From Auriscalpium vulgare (lineage: Eukaryota; Basidiomycota; Agaricomycetes; Russulales; Auriscalpiaceae), in the NCBI GenBank assembly GCA_019915015.1, contig JAHBBC010000013.1, positions 372,001-436,000 on the forward strand: a stretch of DNA of 64,000 nucleotides, in the 5' to 3' direction. The notes under the pieces are model-generated. The model did no database searches, was not told the DNA's origin, and was given only the letters and a program-made list of their open reading frames with translations. The stretch's first letter is position 1; each line of letters opens with the position of its first letter. This document shows positions 1-11,302 of this stretch, one piece after another. The position numbers and the translations under genes are program-made.

Positions 1-1215
1 ACGAATCCGAAGAATCACGTCGCCAATAGATTGTTTCCGCGCTTCAAAGGATATATTTGTCGCTGTGGGGATTAGCCTCGCACGCTTCACCATATGCTCT
101 GATGGGCTTGTACTCAGGGATGCCATAACTTTCCCCAAGGTTAAGATATTTGAAAATCAAATTCATGTGGCGCGGCAATACTGCCCTGTGGAATGATGCC
201 TTCGTGCCTTCGTCGAACCAGCATGCCCGACTCGTCGTAGACGCGTCTTCCAACGGCCGCGAACCGCCCTTATCTCGCCACCTGCTGCTGACGATACGCA
301 GAACCTTCAATCGCGCCATGGAGCCCCTAAGAACCTTGACAGCGGGATCCGGAGATGCCTTCCTGCTCCTTCCCGTCACGAATCACGATCGACTGAGTCG
401 ACCCCAGAAAACACGCCGAGCAATCGGTGAATTGGTGAAGCAGCCGTGGGTCGCGGTGTAGTCTCCCAGGTCCCTTCAGACCCAGACTTGGCGGGTGCCG
501 TAGAGAAAGAGGCGCCGCGCGCTAGAGCAAGATCAGATCACGGTAACTCGTTCGGCGTACCTTTCGCGCGTGCGACAGAGAAGACAGCAGCGCCTGCCGA
601 CATCCACAAGTCTGCATGGATCAGACACGGGGGTATCATGTCGCTGATCTTATCCCGACATTGCCCAGCAAAGCCGAAGCCGCACGCACCGCGAACGGAC
701 ACGGGCGGAGAGCGTCGGCCGGGTTACGCGAGCCTCGCATGTTGCTGTCCGACCGCGGTCCTCTTCTGAGGGCTTCTCCGGTTAGAGTTTAGGGTGACGC
801 TGCTGCCTGCACCAGAGCCTGCACGAATCGGACAGCGTCCGCTTGTCGCATCCAGTGGGAAGCCGGAAGCGCTGACATTGCCCAGCTCTCGACGAAGGCA
901 GGGGTGCCCACGTGTTCTGAAATGAATGCAAGAGGCGGTTAACCGAACAGTCGACACATGGGGCGGGTTGAAAATACCTTCACGGCAACGCCGCACTTCT
1001 ACGGGTTCTGGCAACGAACGGTCAGGGAGTGTAATGGGAGTACAATGGGGGATTTTATAGCTCGAAGGCTCTGCTGCTATCTTTACTATCAGCTGCGCTA
1101 CACGCTTTTTACCGAGACGACAGTGTCCGAGTCCGACATCTGGTCCATCGAGGTCCATCGCCGCCATCTGATTGACCGCGTGCCTCCAGCACCGTGCTCA
1201 CACTCGCGCTCACGC
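1..1215. other. No gene resolved; possible minus-strand exon at 44-379
   Basis: No complete gene is supported here. On the minus strand the reading frame over 44-379 has protein-like composition near its end (it includes LIFKYLNLGESYGIPEYKP), but I found no convincing start, splice sites or family. The rest of the stretch shows only short overlapping frames. It may hold part of a gene that enters from the left edge. Confidence 0.3.
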
Positions 1216-1943
1216 TCACATACCATACTTCCTTTTGACCGCCGTCCAGCCAGGCCCAGCGGCCGCCACGCTCTCCACGAAGCGTTCCATGTCCTGCTCC
1301 GGGATGCGGTTGATGTCGATACTGTTCCAGTATCGCCCGATGATGAATGTGATGTCCTGCGCGTCGCGCTCCGCGCCGCGGCTGCGCTCGGTCAGCGACG
1401 GATCGATGGACGGGGCATGGGTACCGCTCACATTACCCAGGTTTTTAATTTGGCGCGTATGAACTCGGAGATGGTCAGAAAGGGCACGCCGCTGACCATC
1501 ATGACGTTGAGCGCGTCGAGGCGCCGTGGGCCCGCCTCACCCGCCGGCAATATTTCGATCTCTATTGGGGGTATGCAGCGATGATATTTGGTATGTAGCC
1601 TGCAAAGCAGACGTCTGCAAGCGCCAGAAGAGGAAATATGGCGGCTGGATGCGTACCGGTTGCTCCATGGTGAAGGCGTGATGGTGAGCTCTGTGCTGCC
1701 GGTGAGTGCCTGCCGCACTCGACGAAATGGATGCACTGTCCCTCCCTCCACGATGCAGAAAACCTCCTAGACCGCGATGAGCGCTGCACCAGCAAAGGTC
1801 AAGACGATGCATACGTCGGCCTGCGGGCTGTTCGCGAGCACTGCGACGAAGAGACTGCCGTGGAACGCATGGGGTACCCCGCTGGCGCGCAGGGATTGCG
1901 AGAGGGCGCTGGCGGCCTCGAGGAGTCGTCGTGTCTCAGGCAT
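1216..1943 (-). CDS. Conserved fungal protein with a nucleotidyltransferase-like fold
   Basis: Four exons (1943-1815, 1766-1657, 1599-1437, 1386-1216) join through introns of 48, 57 and 50 bp into an uninterrupted 190-aa protein starting MPETRRLLEAAS and ending WTAVKRKYGM. The first third (LRASGVPHAFHGSLFVAVLA) has the helix-strand layout of AbiEii/MNT-type nucleotidyltransferases. The place of the usual GGS and Asp residues is taken by HGS. IEIEILP sits where a third catalytic acid would lie. The C-terminal block (KLKTW, GAERDAQDITFIIGRYWN, INRIPEQDM) looks like that of a widespread basidiomycete family of unknown function. If the fold assignment is right, the protein is probably not an active transferase. 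The splice frame is firm; the function is inference. Confidence 0.72.
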
Positions 1944-2728
1944 AATGGGAGAGCAGGTTGGAAAGCCCTTGGATAATAGACATGATATGACAGAAGGTTG
2001 AAGGAGCGAACTCTATCGAGAAGTCAGGAAGAGACGATTGGTGGGATACGAATTGGGCTTGTCCAAGCGCGGAAAAAAAGGCTTGTCGGGACAAGATGTC
2101 GGGAGTTCTTGCCTCAGCCCGTTTGCCGATACGGCGTTGTCCGAAGGGTGGAGGACCGTACACGTATAATTTAGCCCCAGAGGTCCGCCATCGTGTCACA
2201 TGTCGGGCGGCGCACGCAACGCTAATTTCATGATGACCCGTGGGGTGAACAGTGCCTGGAACCTGGAACCATCAGCATGGGATCCCAAGAGGTGACATAC
2301 CTCGCTGGGAGCGTGCTGCGGGCGGTGTGCGCTTGCTTCTCCAGTCCAGACGGAACCAGATCCCACCGAGGCACTCGAACACGGTTGCACCCTCTCCTCC
2401 CCAAAGGCAGCGGCTCAGAATGCCTGAAACTTAATCCGAGACAGCATGCCACGTCCGCGGGGCATGTACCGGGTACTCAACTGAGTCTACTGTATTTTCT
2501 GTCGGTGCGTGCGGGGAAAGCGTCGAAGACCACTGTGGGGGAATAAGGTGCGGAGAGGGACCCCGTGGACCCCCGTGGAGATTTTACTCTGGCTGGTCCC
2601 CGGGTCCCGGTTTTGCACGTGCCTCCTGGCGTCGCTCGCCGGCGCCTGGCTTTTACTACAGCGCATCCGAGTGACAGTCATCCACCTCGCTCGCGTCCTG
2701 GCCAGCCGCTTCCCCCACAGTTCTGCGC
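1944..2728. other. Intergenic region between divergent genes
   Basis: This stretch separates the minus-strand gene ending its transcript start at 1943 from the plus-strand MRS2 start at 2729, so it should hold both promoters. I see no coding sequence, repeat or RNA gene in it. Confidence 0.5.
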
Positions 2729-5036
2729 ATGTATAAGGGACTTGGCGCGTCCTGTCTAGCCAATGTGAAGCCCCCCGCACTACGACCAGCTAGATTACCA
2801 CGTTTTCATCCCAGGACCGCTCATCTTTGCGTGCAGGCGCAGGGTCTCTCGGCTTTCGACACGTCTGTTCGACCCATCACAACACGATCACTCTTGCCCC
2901 GTAACATTGCCTCTGGAAATGCCCGCTTTAATTCATGGGCCCGCTTTCGTGGCCGTCAGCCAGATTCCGCCCCTGGCCCATCCGACTCCCAGGAGGAGGC
3001 TGCGAAGGCTGCAGTCCTTGCGGCGATCAAAGGACGTCAGCAGACAGACCTGATGCTGCGTTGTGAGTGGCGCGTACAATCTGTTTCATTCTGTGTTCTG
3101 AACCGAAGGACGTACGTAGGTACCGTGCTCGACGCCGACGGTGAGTCTCCATGTCTGTCCTTTTACGCCATTGCATATCCCCACCCCGCCTCGGAGCGCC
3201 TTCCCTGCCGTCACGCGCCGTCAGCAGGCCGCATGCTGCCCGCCCGGCTGACTTTTCGCTCCTGGTCAAACTTCTTGCCGTGTACCCCATCTTCTGCGGG
3301 CTCAGGGCTGGACGTCCCGAAGTCCCTCGGAGACACTACCACCAGCGGGATTGCTGCATCCGGACAAGTCCAAGCACTTACGTCTTTCATCTCAGGAAAC
3401 GTGAAGACCATCTCGGGGCAGTTCAAAAGGTCGGATCTTTGCTCTGAACACCGTCTAAACGTAAGGATCCGTTGTTCTAGCATCGCGCTTACACGGGCCT
3501 GCAACAGCTGACCATGTGCGTCATCAGCCGCGCGATTTGCGGAAAATCGATTCGAGGATTCCTAACCTTGTTCCCACCATTCTTGCTAGGCGAGAAGCGA
3601 TCTTGGTGAGTACATTCGCTGCCCTCGTTCACTTCCCGCTAAGTTGGCCCCCGTAGGTCAACGTGCTGCATATACGCGCCCTCGTCAAGGCAGACGCGGT
3701 CGTTCTTTTTGACACATACGGATCCACAGACTCAAAATTGCACTCTGTATTTTTATACCACCTAGAGGTGAGCGGCGCCGCTACGTCATGACTGTCATAA
3801 TCATTGAACAGTCTCCAGCATTATCTGAAAGTCCGTAGTTATAACCTACCCTATGAATTTCGGTGAGATACAGATCGGCTTTTCTCTGGAGACATCTCAC
3901 GGGGGCTAAGCCTGGCGTTTTTAGTGCCCTCGAATCCATCTTCCTCTCGGTCGTGAGTGCGCTTGAAGCCGAGATGGTATTTATTCGTAATCTCGTTGGG
4001 GGGCTTCTCGCCGAGCTCGAGGACGACATCGATCATGACAAATTCAAGCGTCTCCTGCACTACTCCCGCCGACTTACGAGCTTTCAGAATCGCGCGAAGT
4101 TGGTAAGCGCCCTTACACTCGTTCGCCACTACTCATATATTCATACCTTCGAAGGTTCAAGAAGCCATTGAGGAGGTCCTCGAGCAAGGTACGGTATTGG
4201 CGCCGCTTTCGCTCTGAGTTTGAGTTCGATTCGTTGGCATTTAGACGAGGATCTGGCGGCCATGTATCTCACGGATCGGAAGAACAACGTGCCCCGTGCC
4301 CTGAGTGACCACGAAGAGCTGGAAATTCTGCTCGAAACGTTCTCGAAGCAGGTAGAGGAGATCGTCAACGAGGCTGAGAACACCCAGGTTTGTATCCTGG
4401 CCTCGGATGTGAGAATATCGCGACTAACTGTGATATGATACGTGGCGCAGAGCAACGTCCAGTCCACCCAAGAGATCGTTGAGCTCATCCTCGATTCCAA
4501 TCGGAACGCGCTATTGGCGCTGGATCTGAAGGTGCGTCTGATGGACGGTCAGCCGCAGGCCTGTTTGACTCTGGTGCAGGTCTCTATTGGCACTCTGGGC
4601 ATTGGAACGGGAGCCCTTATTGCGGGTCTATTTGGCATGAACGTGAGAATCATCCTTCGACGTGACCTGACAGCCATCCTCATATTCTGGCGCACTCCAG
4701 TTGACGAGTCACCTCGAAGAGAATCCCTATGCATTCATTGGAATGTCTATCCTGTCCACCACCGTCGCCGTGTTCGTCGCATGGTCTGGGCTGAGAAGGT
4801 ACCCTCTTTCTCTCGACCCTCTTTCGTCTGATACTCCTATCCGCCTTCGCCATACCCTTCCCCTTCCCCGTCCGGCCATATCTTCCTTCTTATCTCGTCC
4901 CGGGGCAGCATACTGACCTGACCGCACCAGGCTATCGAAGATCCAAAAGGTCGGCCTGTCGGCGAACGGCGGCCGAAGGATGACCCAACGACGGCCCTGG
5001 CTCCCCCTGCCTCTTCGCCGGCGACACGACCATTAA
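2729..5036 (+). CDS. MRS2: Mitochondrial inner-membrane magnesium channel MRS2 (CorA family)
   Basis: Thirteen exons (2729-3062, 3120-3140, 3396-3460, 3528-3605, 3657-3767, 3819-3862, 3925-4102, 4155-4188, 4245-4387, 4451-4531, 4580-4642, 4701-4798, 4931-5036) encode 451 aa with no frame breaks. Residues 1 to about 90 are Arg/Ser/Ala-rich and acid-poor, as in a mitochondrial presequence. Then come the MRS2 matrix-domain signatures RDLRKIDSRIPNLVPTI, RALVKADAVVLFDTYGS and YNLPYEFRALES, and a long helical stretch. Near the end is the first membrane helix, closing with the diagnostic GMN selectivity motif (LFGMN, split by an intron just after it), and a second helix (FIGMSILSTTVAVFVAW). CorA/MRS2 channels form pentamers that carry Mg2+ into mitochondria. 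One exon is only 21 bp. The gene looks intact and single-copy here. Confidence 0.93.
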
Positions 5037-5245
5037 CAATCGCAGTATAGTGGCGCCTCCCCGAACACCTTATCGCAGGGGACTGCGAACGTGGGCCGCA
5101 CTTTGACAGCTCGTCACACTGGCATCACGATAGACCACATTTTCATCGCATTTTCGTAGGATCAGACGCAACCCCTCACAATATAATACAGCTCTGCTGG
5201 TCAACACGCCCTCGTTGATTAGATCAATGTTCCCGGTAATATTCC

Positions 5246-5545
5246 GAGAAAGGTTACCTTCTGCTAATTGCCCGCGACTTCGCCTCGTATCTCGAGAACC
5301 ACGGCATTGGCACACGACCGCAATCCTTGGGCGCTGTGACCGTCCGCGGCGATTGGACCCGCGAACGGTCACCCATCGTCCTGCCGCTTCGCAACGTTCT
5401 TCGGGGCTCAGAAGCCTATACATACTTGGTGATCCTCGGGATCGCCAGCTTGCGGAAAGCGCTGCTAAACCCCCATGGACTTACCCTTACACTTCATCCG
5501 GCGAGGAAGCCGCGGTTGGCGGGCGGCCGTGTCCGTCGAGCATGA
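5246..5545 (+). pseudogene. Possible gene fragment, unknown family
   Basis: An open frame of about 100 codons with protein-like composition (RDFASYLENHGIGT, ERSPIVLPLRNVLRGSEAY, YLVILGIASLRKALLNPHG) has no ATG in frame. No convincing upstream exon was found, and the sequence downstream is low-information GC-rich DNA. It may be one exon of a gene I could not splice or the relic of one. I do not recognise the family. Confidence 0.3.
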
Positions 5546-6744
5546 CCTCCCTGGGGCTCGCGCGCCCCCGCTGGACCGCCGCATGGCCCGCAGAATCTGC
5601 CCTATGCCGGCATCCGGAGCGAAGTCGTTGCATTCATCCGTCCCACCGAGTCACGCTCCCCACGGCGCCAGTCCCCTCGGTCCGACGCCTGCCTCCGCTC
5701 GCAGTGCCTGGTACCTGCGGCGTCTCGCAATGCGCTCTGGGCTCATCAGCGCCCCGCTCACGCCTTCTTCACGATTGTCGAGATCTCTCGCGGGCCGTGA
5801 GTCGCGGCGTGGCACATTCCTCCGTGAGTTCTTCCGGGCGCCTTGGCGCGGGGAGGCGGGGTATTATGGGGTGCGAACGGCGGATAGGGTGTAGGCATAC
5901 AGGCTTGCCGTAGCCAGTCGGCTCGTGGGGTGCTGCCGGACAGCGGGGGATCAAGGGTGGTTCATTTCGGTGCAGGAGCCGAGTCCGCCCATCACTGCCC
6001 TTGCCGCCTTGCGTGTTGGCAGAGACGTGTCAAGTGCCTCACCGTCCGAGGGTATGTGTTATGGGGCTACTCTGCCGCTTCTCTGACGTGAGTTTACAGG
6101 TCATCACCGCGCATACTGAAGATTGCACGGACGCAGGGCCCCACCGGGAGCGACTCGGTCTTTCAATGGGCTGGCGCCTGGGATGCAAGCCCCGTTTCCA
6201 GGTTGCCTCGTGTCCATGTGGCTCAAGGAAGTGGGCACACAAGTACATCCTGTGATAGGCAGAGCGCTGACTGCGTGTCAAGCCGCATAGGATCACAAAT
6301 ATTTGGGACGTTCTGGAGCGCAGGCGGATTTGGAAATTCAACGAATCGCTCGCTCAGGAGGCCCCGAATCCTCTAACCCATGGTTCGCTTATCTTGGCTG
6401 CGCCCATCAACACTGGATGAGTAGCCTCTCCAGGATAACTGAAGGCTCCAGGGAAGGGCTGAAGGGAAGGACTGCGTAGGGCGGTCGATCTGTTTCGACA
6501 ATGATATCTCTCTTCCCCCAACCCCCTCCAAAGTCAATACATATCCTGCTCGATCTGAAGGGTGAGTGTTTGTTCAGATCATCGCAATAATTCGGCGAAG
6601 GCGAACGTGCTTACGTCATCGGGTCACGTTATGCAGTCGCGAAGCGTTGAACGAGTCGCGGCGTCGCCCTCTAATGTTTATCCTCTGGTTGTGCGCAGTG
6701 AACCCCGCCGCGCTCTTTATCTTTCCTGAAGCCTGCATAACTCA
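5546..6744. other. Unassigned sequence upstream of coiled-coil pseudogene
   Basis: No gene could be assembled. A short plus-strand frame near 6295-6440 (RIARSGGPESSNPWFAYLGC) looks protein-like but has no start or splice support. The last 200 bp are presumably the promoter of the coiled-coil pseudogene that starts at 6745. Confidence 0.3.
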
Positions 6745-7731
6745 ATGACAACGGACCCCATGAAGCACACCGCCTCCCAATTCACCCTCGTCGACCGCGA
6801 TACAGACAGCCCGTGGCTCCGTGCAGTAGTCGAACGCATCGTCACCTAATCCCACCAAGCTTTTAAAGATCGTGTGGCGCTCGAGTCACAGGTGGCTATG
6901 AGCATCCTCGCAGCGGCGCGTCAGGAGCTTGCGAAGCAGACTCCGGTCACGCAGAGCCCCACGCAGAGCGCCGTCGAGGTCGGCGGAGACACGAAAGTGG
7001 CGAGACTGCTGCGCCGGGAGGAGACTGTCGGATGGCGTGAGGAGGAGGTAGAGTGGAGGATGAAGCACGCGGATCGTCGGGAGGAGCATGCCAGGCTGCG
7101 GGATGAGAACTCGAAGCGCAGGGACGAGTCGGTGAAGCGCGAGGCCGCGGTCGGACAGAGAGAGGTGCAGGCGCAGAAGAAGGAAGCCGAGGTGATGTCC
7201 CGCCATACCTGTGTGCTTGGGCTGCAAAAGGAGCTGGACGAGAAGCTGCGGCGTGTCAAGGAGCAGGAGCAGTCGCTGGTCGTGGAGCGGAAGGCGCTGG
7301 AGAAGTTGCGTACCGAGGCTAACGCGGCGGCGAAGGTGAACGCGAAGCCGGAGGCGGACATCATGGCTCGAGTCGAAATCGTAGAGGCGCACGCTATGTA
7401 GAACGAAGTCAATATGAAGGCGGCAGAGAAGCTGCGCGGTGACGCTATCTGGACCCGACAGCGGAATGAGGCGAAGCAGGTGCAACTCGGTCAGATGGAG
7501 ACCGACCTCGCGCGCCGAAGGGAGGATGTGGCGACGAAGGATGCGGCGTTGGCCAAGAGGGAGTCAGAGGCGGCGGAGCGAGAGCAGACGATACTCCGGA
7601 GGCACAAGGAGGTGATGGGCAGGGAGGAAAACGTTCGGTCCCGGGAAGCGACGATCAATCTGGTCGACAGGCAGGCGGCGCTCATGAAGAAGGCTGAAGA
7701 GGAGGGCTCGGGAGGCGGCAGCGAAAGCTGA
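6745..7731 (+). pseudogene. Coiled-coil array paralogue 1, two nonsense codons
   Basis: The frame opens at ATG 6745 with the family N-terminus (FTLVDRD, W LRAVVERIV). It is stopped by TAA at 6847-6849, where intact relatives read ADA, and again by TAG at 7399-7401. Between and after the stops the frame stays open and keeps the family pattern of Arg/Glu-rich heptads, including REETVGWREEEVEWRMKHA, RRHKEVMGREENVRSREA and LARRREDVATKDAALAKRE. It would be about 328 codons long without the stops. The two stops with the frame otherwise preserved point to recent inactivation. Confidence 0.8.
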
Positions 7732-8753
7732 AAGACGACGTGCCAGAGACGAAGAGTCAAAGAAGATGGCGGACGAAGCCGCTGCCGCTGCCGCTGTCAG
7801 GATGAAAGCTTCGCAGGCGAATATGGGCCCGTGTGCAGCTATGTACCTTCCTCGAAACCCTTGGGCGACCAAGGCGCCGATGGCCAGTGGAGGGGCTGCG
7901 CCCTGTGCCTATGGAGTGGCTGCACCCTATGTGTATGGAAGCAATATTGTATCATTCGCGACGCACCAAGCCCAGGCATTGTGTGTCCAGTATTAGGTTC
8001 TCCTAGAGTAAGTACCACATTCTTCTATCTCCATTTTATAATAAGCCTGTATAACTATCAAACACGATACATTCCAATCATACTCGTTCCACCTATATCT
8101 AGGCTAAGGTCGAGCGCAAGTGCCACTTGCTATCTTGGCCTCGTGATCGGAGAGACATTCAGGTAGGATGGTACTTACCGACGGCAAACCTCAACGTCAT
8201 GTCCGTCCGCCTCCGACTGAAGTACTATTCGAATGCTCGACGTGCAGGCGTCTTCGTCAGTCTGAAATTATACTCGCGCCACAATGCATCACAGCCCGAC
8301 GGAGCCTGAAACCGACACGGCAAATGCCTCTTCGAGGCCCGCCCAAACCCTTGCCACTCCCATCATGATCACGCACTTTCCAACTCGCGAAGTCTCCTAC
8401 GAAACAACGATCTCCAGGACCCTACCCTCTGCATTGCCAACATCGCGGCCCCTCTGATGGCGCTAGACGCTAGCAGTGTGTACGCCTACGCCGTCCTCTC
8501 GCGCGTCTGCTCCATGTCGCTCAGTATTCGTTCCATTGCCAGAGCGCGACGAATCTGGCAGTGGGTTGACGCCGCACAACAATCATCTCGTACTTGCTGG
8601 CTTCGCTTCCATTATATATCGCCACGAGGCAAAGCATAGGATGCTCAAGAAGTCCGCATCGCTCCGAGCCGTTCCCATCTGCCCTCTGCCTGTTCCCCGC
8701 TCGCCACACCGCTATCTACCTACAGCACCCAACCCTCTTGCACGCAAATCACG
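7732..8753. other. Leader region of coiled-coil paralogue 2 with minus-strand relic
   Basis: This stretch ends in the CT-rich leader found before most array members. Around 8545-8570 it contains the motif CGACGAATCTGGCAGTGG, which recurs upstream of the other coiled-coil genes and seems to be a remnant of a divergently oriented partner gene. No intact frame was found. Confidence 0.4.
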
Positions 8754-10226
8754 ATGGACCCGGCAACTCCTACCCATGAATCATTTACGCTAGTCGACAA
8801 CGACTCGAACGAACTCTGGCTCCGCAGCGTCGCCGACCGCATTGTTGCCGACGCCCACAAGTCCTTGGACCGCGCGGCGTTGGAGAAGGACGCGGCGTTG
8901 AGCACGCTCGCGCTCGCTCTGCAGGAGCTCGCGCACCGATCTCCGTCCCCGGCTGCGGCTGCGGCCCCGATGGCCTGTGCCGAGGAAGAGGCGACTAGAG
9001 AAGAGAGACTGCGCAAGCGCGAGGAGGTGGTGGGGTGGCGCGAGCAGGAGGTAGAGTGGGACAGGGAGCACGCCGAGCGCCGGGCGAGCCATACGAAGAT
9101 GATGGAAGCTGCGACGCAGGTGAAGCATAGAGATGTTGTGCAGCGCGAGGAGAAGGCTGAGGAGCGCGAGAGCAGTGTCAAGGAAAGGGAGATCGCGGTC
9201 GAGCAGAAGGCCCGAGCCGGTGAGGCTGCGTACAAGCAGAAGGTTAAGGCCGGTGAAGCTGCCGTGGAGAAGAAGGAACGGTTGGCGAAGAAGCGCGAGG
9301 CCGACGCCGAAGGCGCTTTCACTGCGCGCAAGGCCGATCTCGACAAACAGCAGCTCGCGTTAGTAGCTGGGCAGGCAGATCTGGAGGCGCGTGTCAACGC
9401 AGTGACGAAGCGTGAGGATACCGAAGGCACTCTCACTGCGCGCAAGGCCGATCTCGACGAACGGCAGCTCGCGTTGGAAGCCGGGCAGGCAGCTCTGGAG
9501 GCGCGCATCAAGGCATTCGAGGAGCTCCGAACTTCGGCTACCTCTCAGCTCACGATCAACCAAGAGAAACTGAAGGCGCTCGAGCACATGGAGGCACAGC
9601 TTGCAGAAAAGAACGCGGAGGTGCAAGAGCGCGAGGATGCGCTCGTGCGGCGGGAGGCAGAGGCTGCGGAGCGCGAGGATGTCCTCCTCCGCAGGCAGAG
9701 GGAGGTGGGTGGACGCGAGGAGAAGGTGCTGTCCAGGGAGAGGGCGGTTGCTGTCAAGGAGGATGCCGTCGTGCGCCCATCGGTGGCCGCTGACGATCAG
9801 CATCCGGGCACTACGAGCGAGATGGCTCTGAATGCGACGGCGACGGAGAACGATGGCCGAACGCGCGGGCAGGATTCTGCCAACGCGGCTGTTGACGATG
9901 ACGTGGGTGTAGCAGTGCCTAAGCTTTCACCCAAGGAGAAAAAGAAGGGCATGCTGGCGAGCAAGCTTGCGGCAAAGAACGCCAGGGCACTGGCGTCGTC
10001 TTCTGCGCCGCCTGTTCCGATGTCTATTCCACCCGCTGAGGAGCCCTCATCCCCGCGCGCACCATCAAGCGCACCATCCAGAGCCCCAAGAGCCCCATCT
10101 CCTCCTCACGGTGAAGGAGAACCCGGCCCCTCGTCTGGCAACGGGGACATATTCGGAAATGTCGGCGGCTCGGTGGGCCCCCGAGTCTGGGGCTCTGACT
10201 TCGTTGGTGGCAGTGATAAACTATGA
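8754..10226 (+). CDS. Coiled-coil array paralogue 2, intact single exon
   Basis: A single open frame of 490 aa starts at the family methionine (MDPATPTHESFTLVDNDSN, then WLRSVADRIVADAHKSLDRA). Residues about 80-350 are almost unbroken heptads of Glu, Arg, Lys and Ala (WREQEVEWDREHAERRASH, ALVRREAEAAEREDVLLRR, REVGGREEKVLSRERAVAV), predicting a long coiled coil. A 40-residue unit (TARKADLDxxQLALxAGQA) is duplicated in tandem around residues 190-255. The last 120 residues are Pro/Ser/Ala/Gly-rich and probably disordered. There is no signal peptide or membrane helix. The function is unknown; by composition it could be a scaffold or filament-like protein. Confidence 0.82.
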   Translation: MDPATPTHESFTLVDNDSNELWLRSVADRIVADAHKSLDRAALEKDAALSTLALALQELAHRSPSPAAAAAPMACAEEEATREERLRKREEVVGWREQEVEWDREHAERRASHTKMMEAATQVKHRDVVQREEKAEERESSVKEREIAVEQKARAGEAAYKQKVKAGEAAVEKKERLAKKREADAEGAFTARKADLDKQQLALVAGQADLEARVNAVTKREDTEGTLTARKADLDERQLALEAGQAALEARIKAFEELRTSATSQLTINQEKLKALEHMEAQLAEKNAEVQEREDALVRREAEAAEREDVLLRRQREVGGREEKVLSRERAVAVKEDAVVRPSVAADDQHPGTTSEMALNATATENDGRTRGQDSANAAVDDDVGVAVPKLSPKEKKKGMLASKLAAKNARALASSSAPPVPMSIPPAEEPSSPRAPSSAPSRAPRAPSPPHGEGEPGPSSGNGDIFGNVGGSVGPRVWGSDFVGGSDKL

Positions 10227-11302
10227 CAGCGACTAGCCTCTGACATGGACTTTAAATATCCCGCAATGAAGTGTTCTCATATGTATAGGCTTCTGCGCTG
10301 GGAATGTCCGCGAGAAATTATACAAGGGCGTACAGATTTCCCCACCGCCCTGACCATGTATTACCATTGATCCCTCGACGCCCAGCGACACGCTACTCTT
10401 TAATTTGTTCCAATCTGATGCCGCTTGTGTAGCATAGCAAACGTCGCGAAGACAGGTTTGCCTGACGATTTATGGACATAAAAACAGACAGCCGGCCGCC
10501 GCGTGCTCCCATTCTCCCCGTCTATGCAGGCGAAATTGCTTCTGCATCCCTTAACGACCTTGAAACCTGATTTTCTCTGCCGCCTGTGTATCATTGGTCA
10601 TGAAACCAATTTCTGCTGTCCCGAAAGGACGTACCGCCGCGAGTTTCTTGAGCCGTTTATCCTTCTTGCTGTCGACCGGTATCCATTCCTATATTTGTAT
10701 CTACCATTGGCCACTTTCTTATATACTTGAAGATGCGCACCTTGTTTGCGTCATTATTGACAGCCTGAGGAACTTGGTAGGGGCTCGTAGACTAAAGGCG
10801 AAGTGTGTCAGCGACCACTGACATGACCGACAAGAAGCTCAACTCACGTTTGACGATTGAGAGCGCCGATGATCATACACAGCGTTCCTTTGACCCAGCT
10901 GTTGGTGTTCGCGTTCCACCATGTCAATTTAGACCTACAAGACTGTGCCATGGCACTTACTACAGGAGTTCCAGCTGCCGTTGCAGCGTATGAATTGTTC
11001 GCAGATTTCTGCGACATTATGGACAATCCTAATAAGACACATATTTTCTTCGCTTCGTTGCACAACTGCTTACCGCAGGGCGGGAATGATTGCTTCCTGA
11101 AAAGACTTGACGGCTTGTGCTGGGCACACACTGCTTCATCGCGTGTATCAGTGGTAAATATCTACCAGGAGTATATGCTCGGACGTACTGGAACGGCCTG
11201 CCTGCTTGATGTCGGTTCAGCTGACCAACTGATAGACCTGTGGAGCGGAAGATGTATTTTATACAAAGAGTCGTCGAGGACCGTTGCGTGCTTACTGTTC
11301 CC
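10227..11302. other. Unresolved region, possible minus-strand exons
   Basis: The minus strand between about 10840 and 11290 contains protein-like pieces (LTWWNANTNSWVKGTLC, MIIGALNRQT) bounded by GTAAG donors and AG acceptors. I could not join them into a gene. Similar loosely conserved strings near 14250 and 18030 suggest degenerate copies of one locus linked to the coiled-coil genes. Confidence 0.3.

Noticed and set aside
8720..9511. Long antisense frames over the coiled-coil genes
   Set aside because: Ser/Arg/Leu-rich mirror frames are expected from GC-rich heptad-coding DNA and recur antisense to every paralogue.
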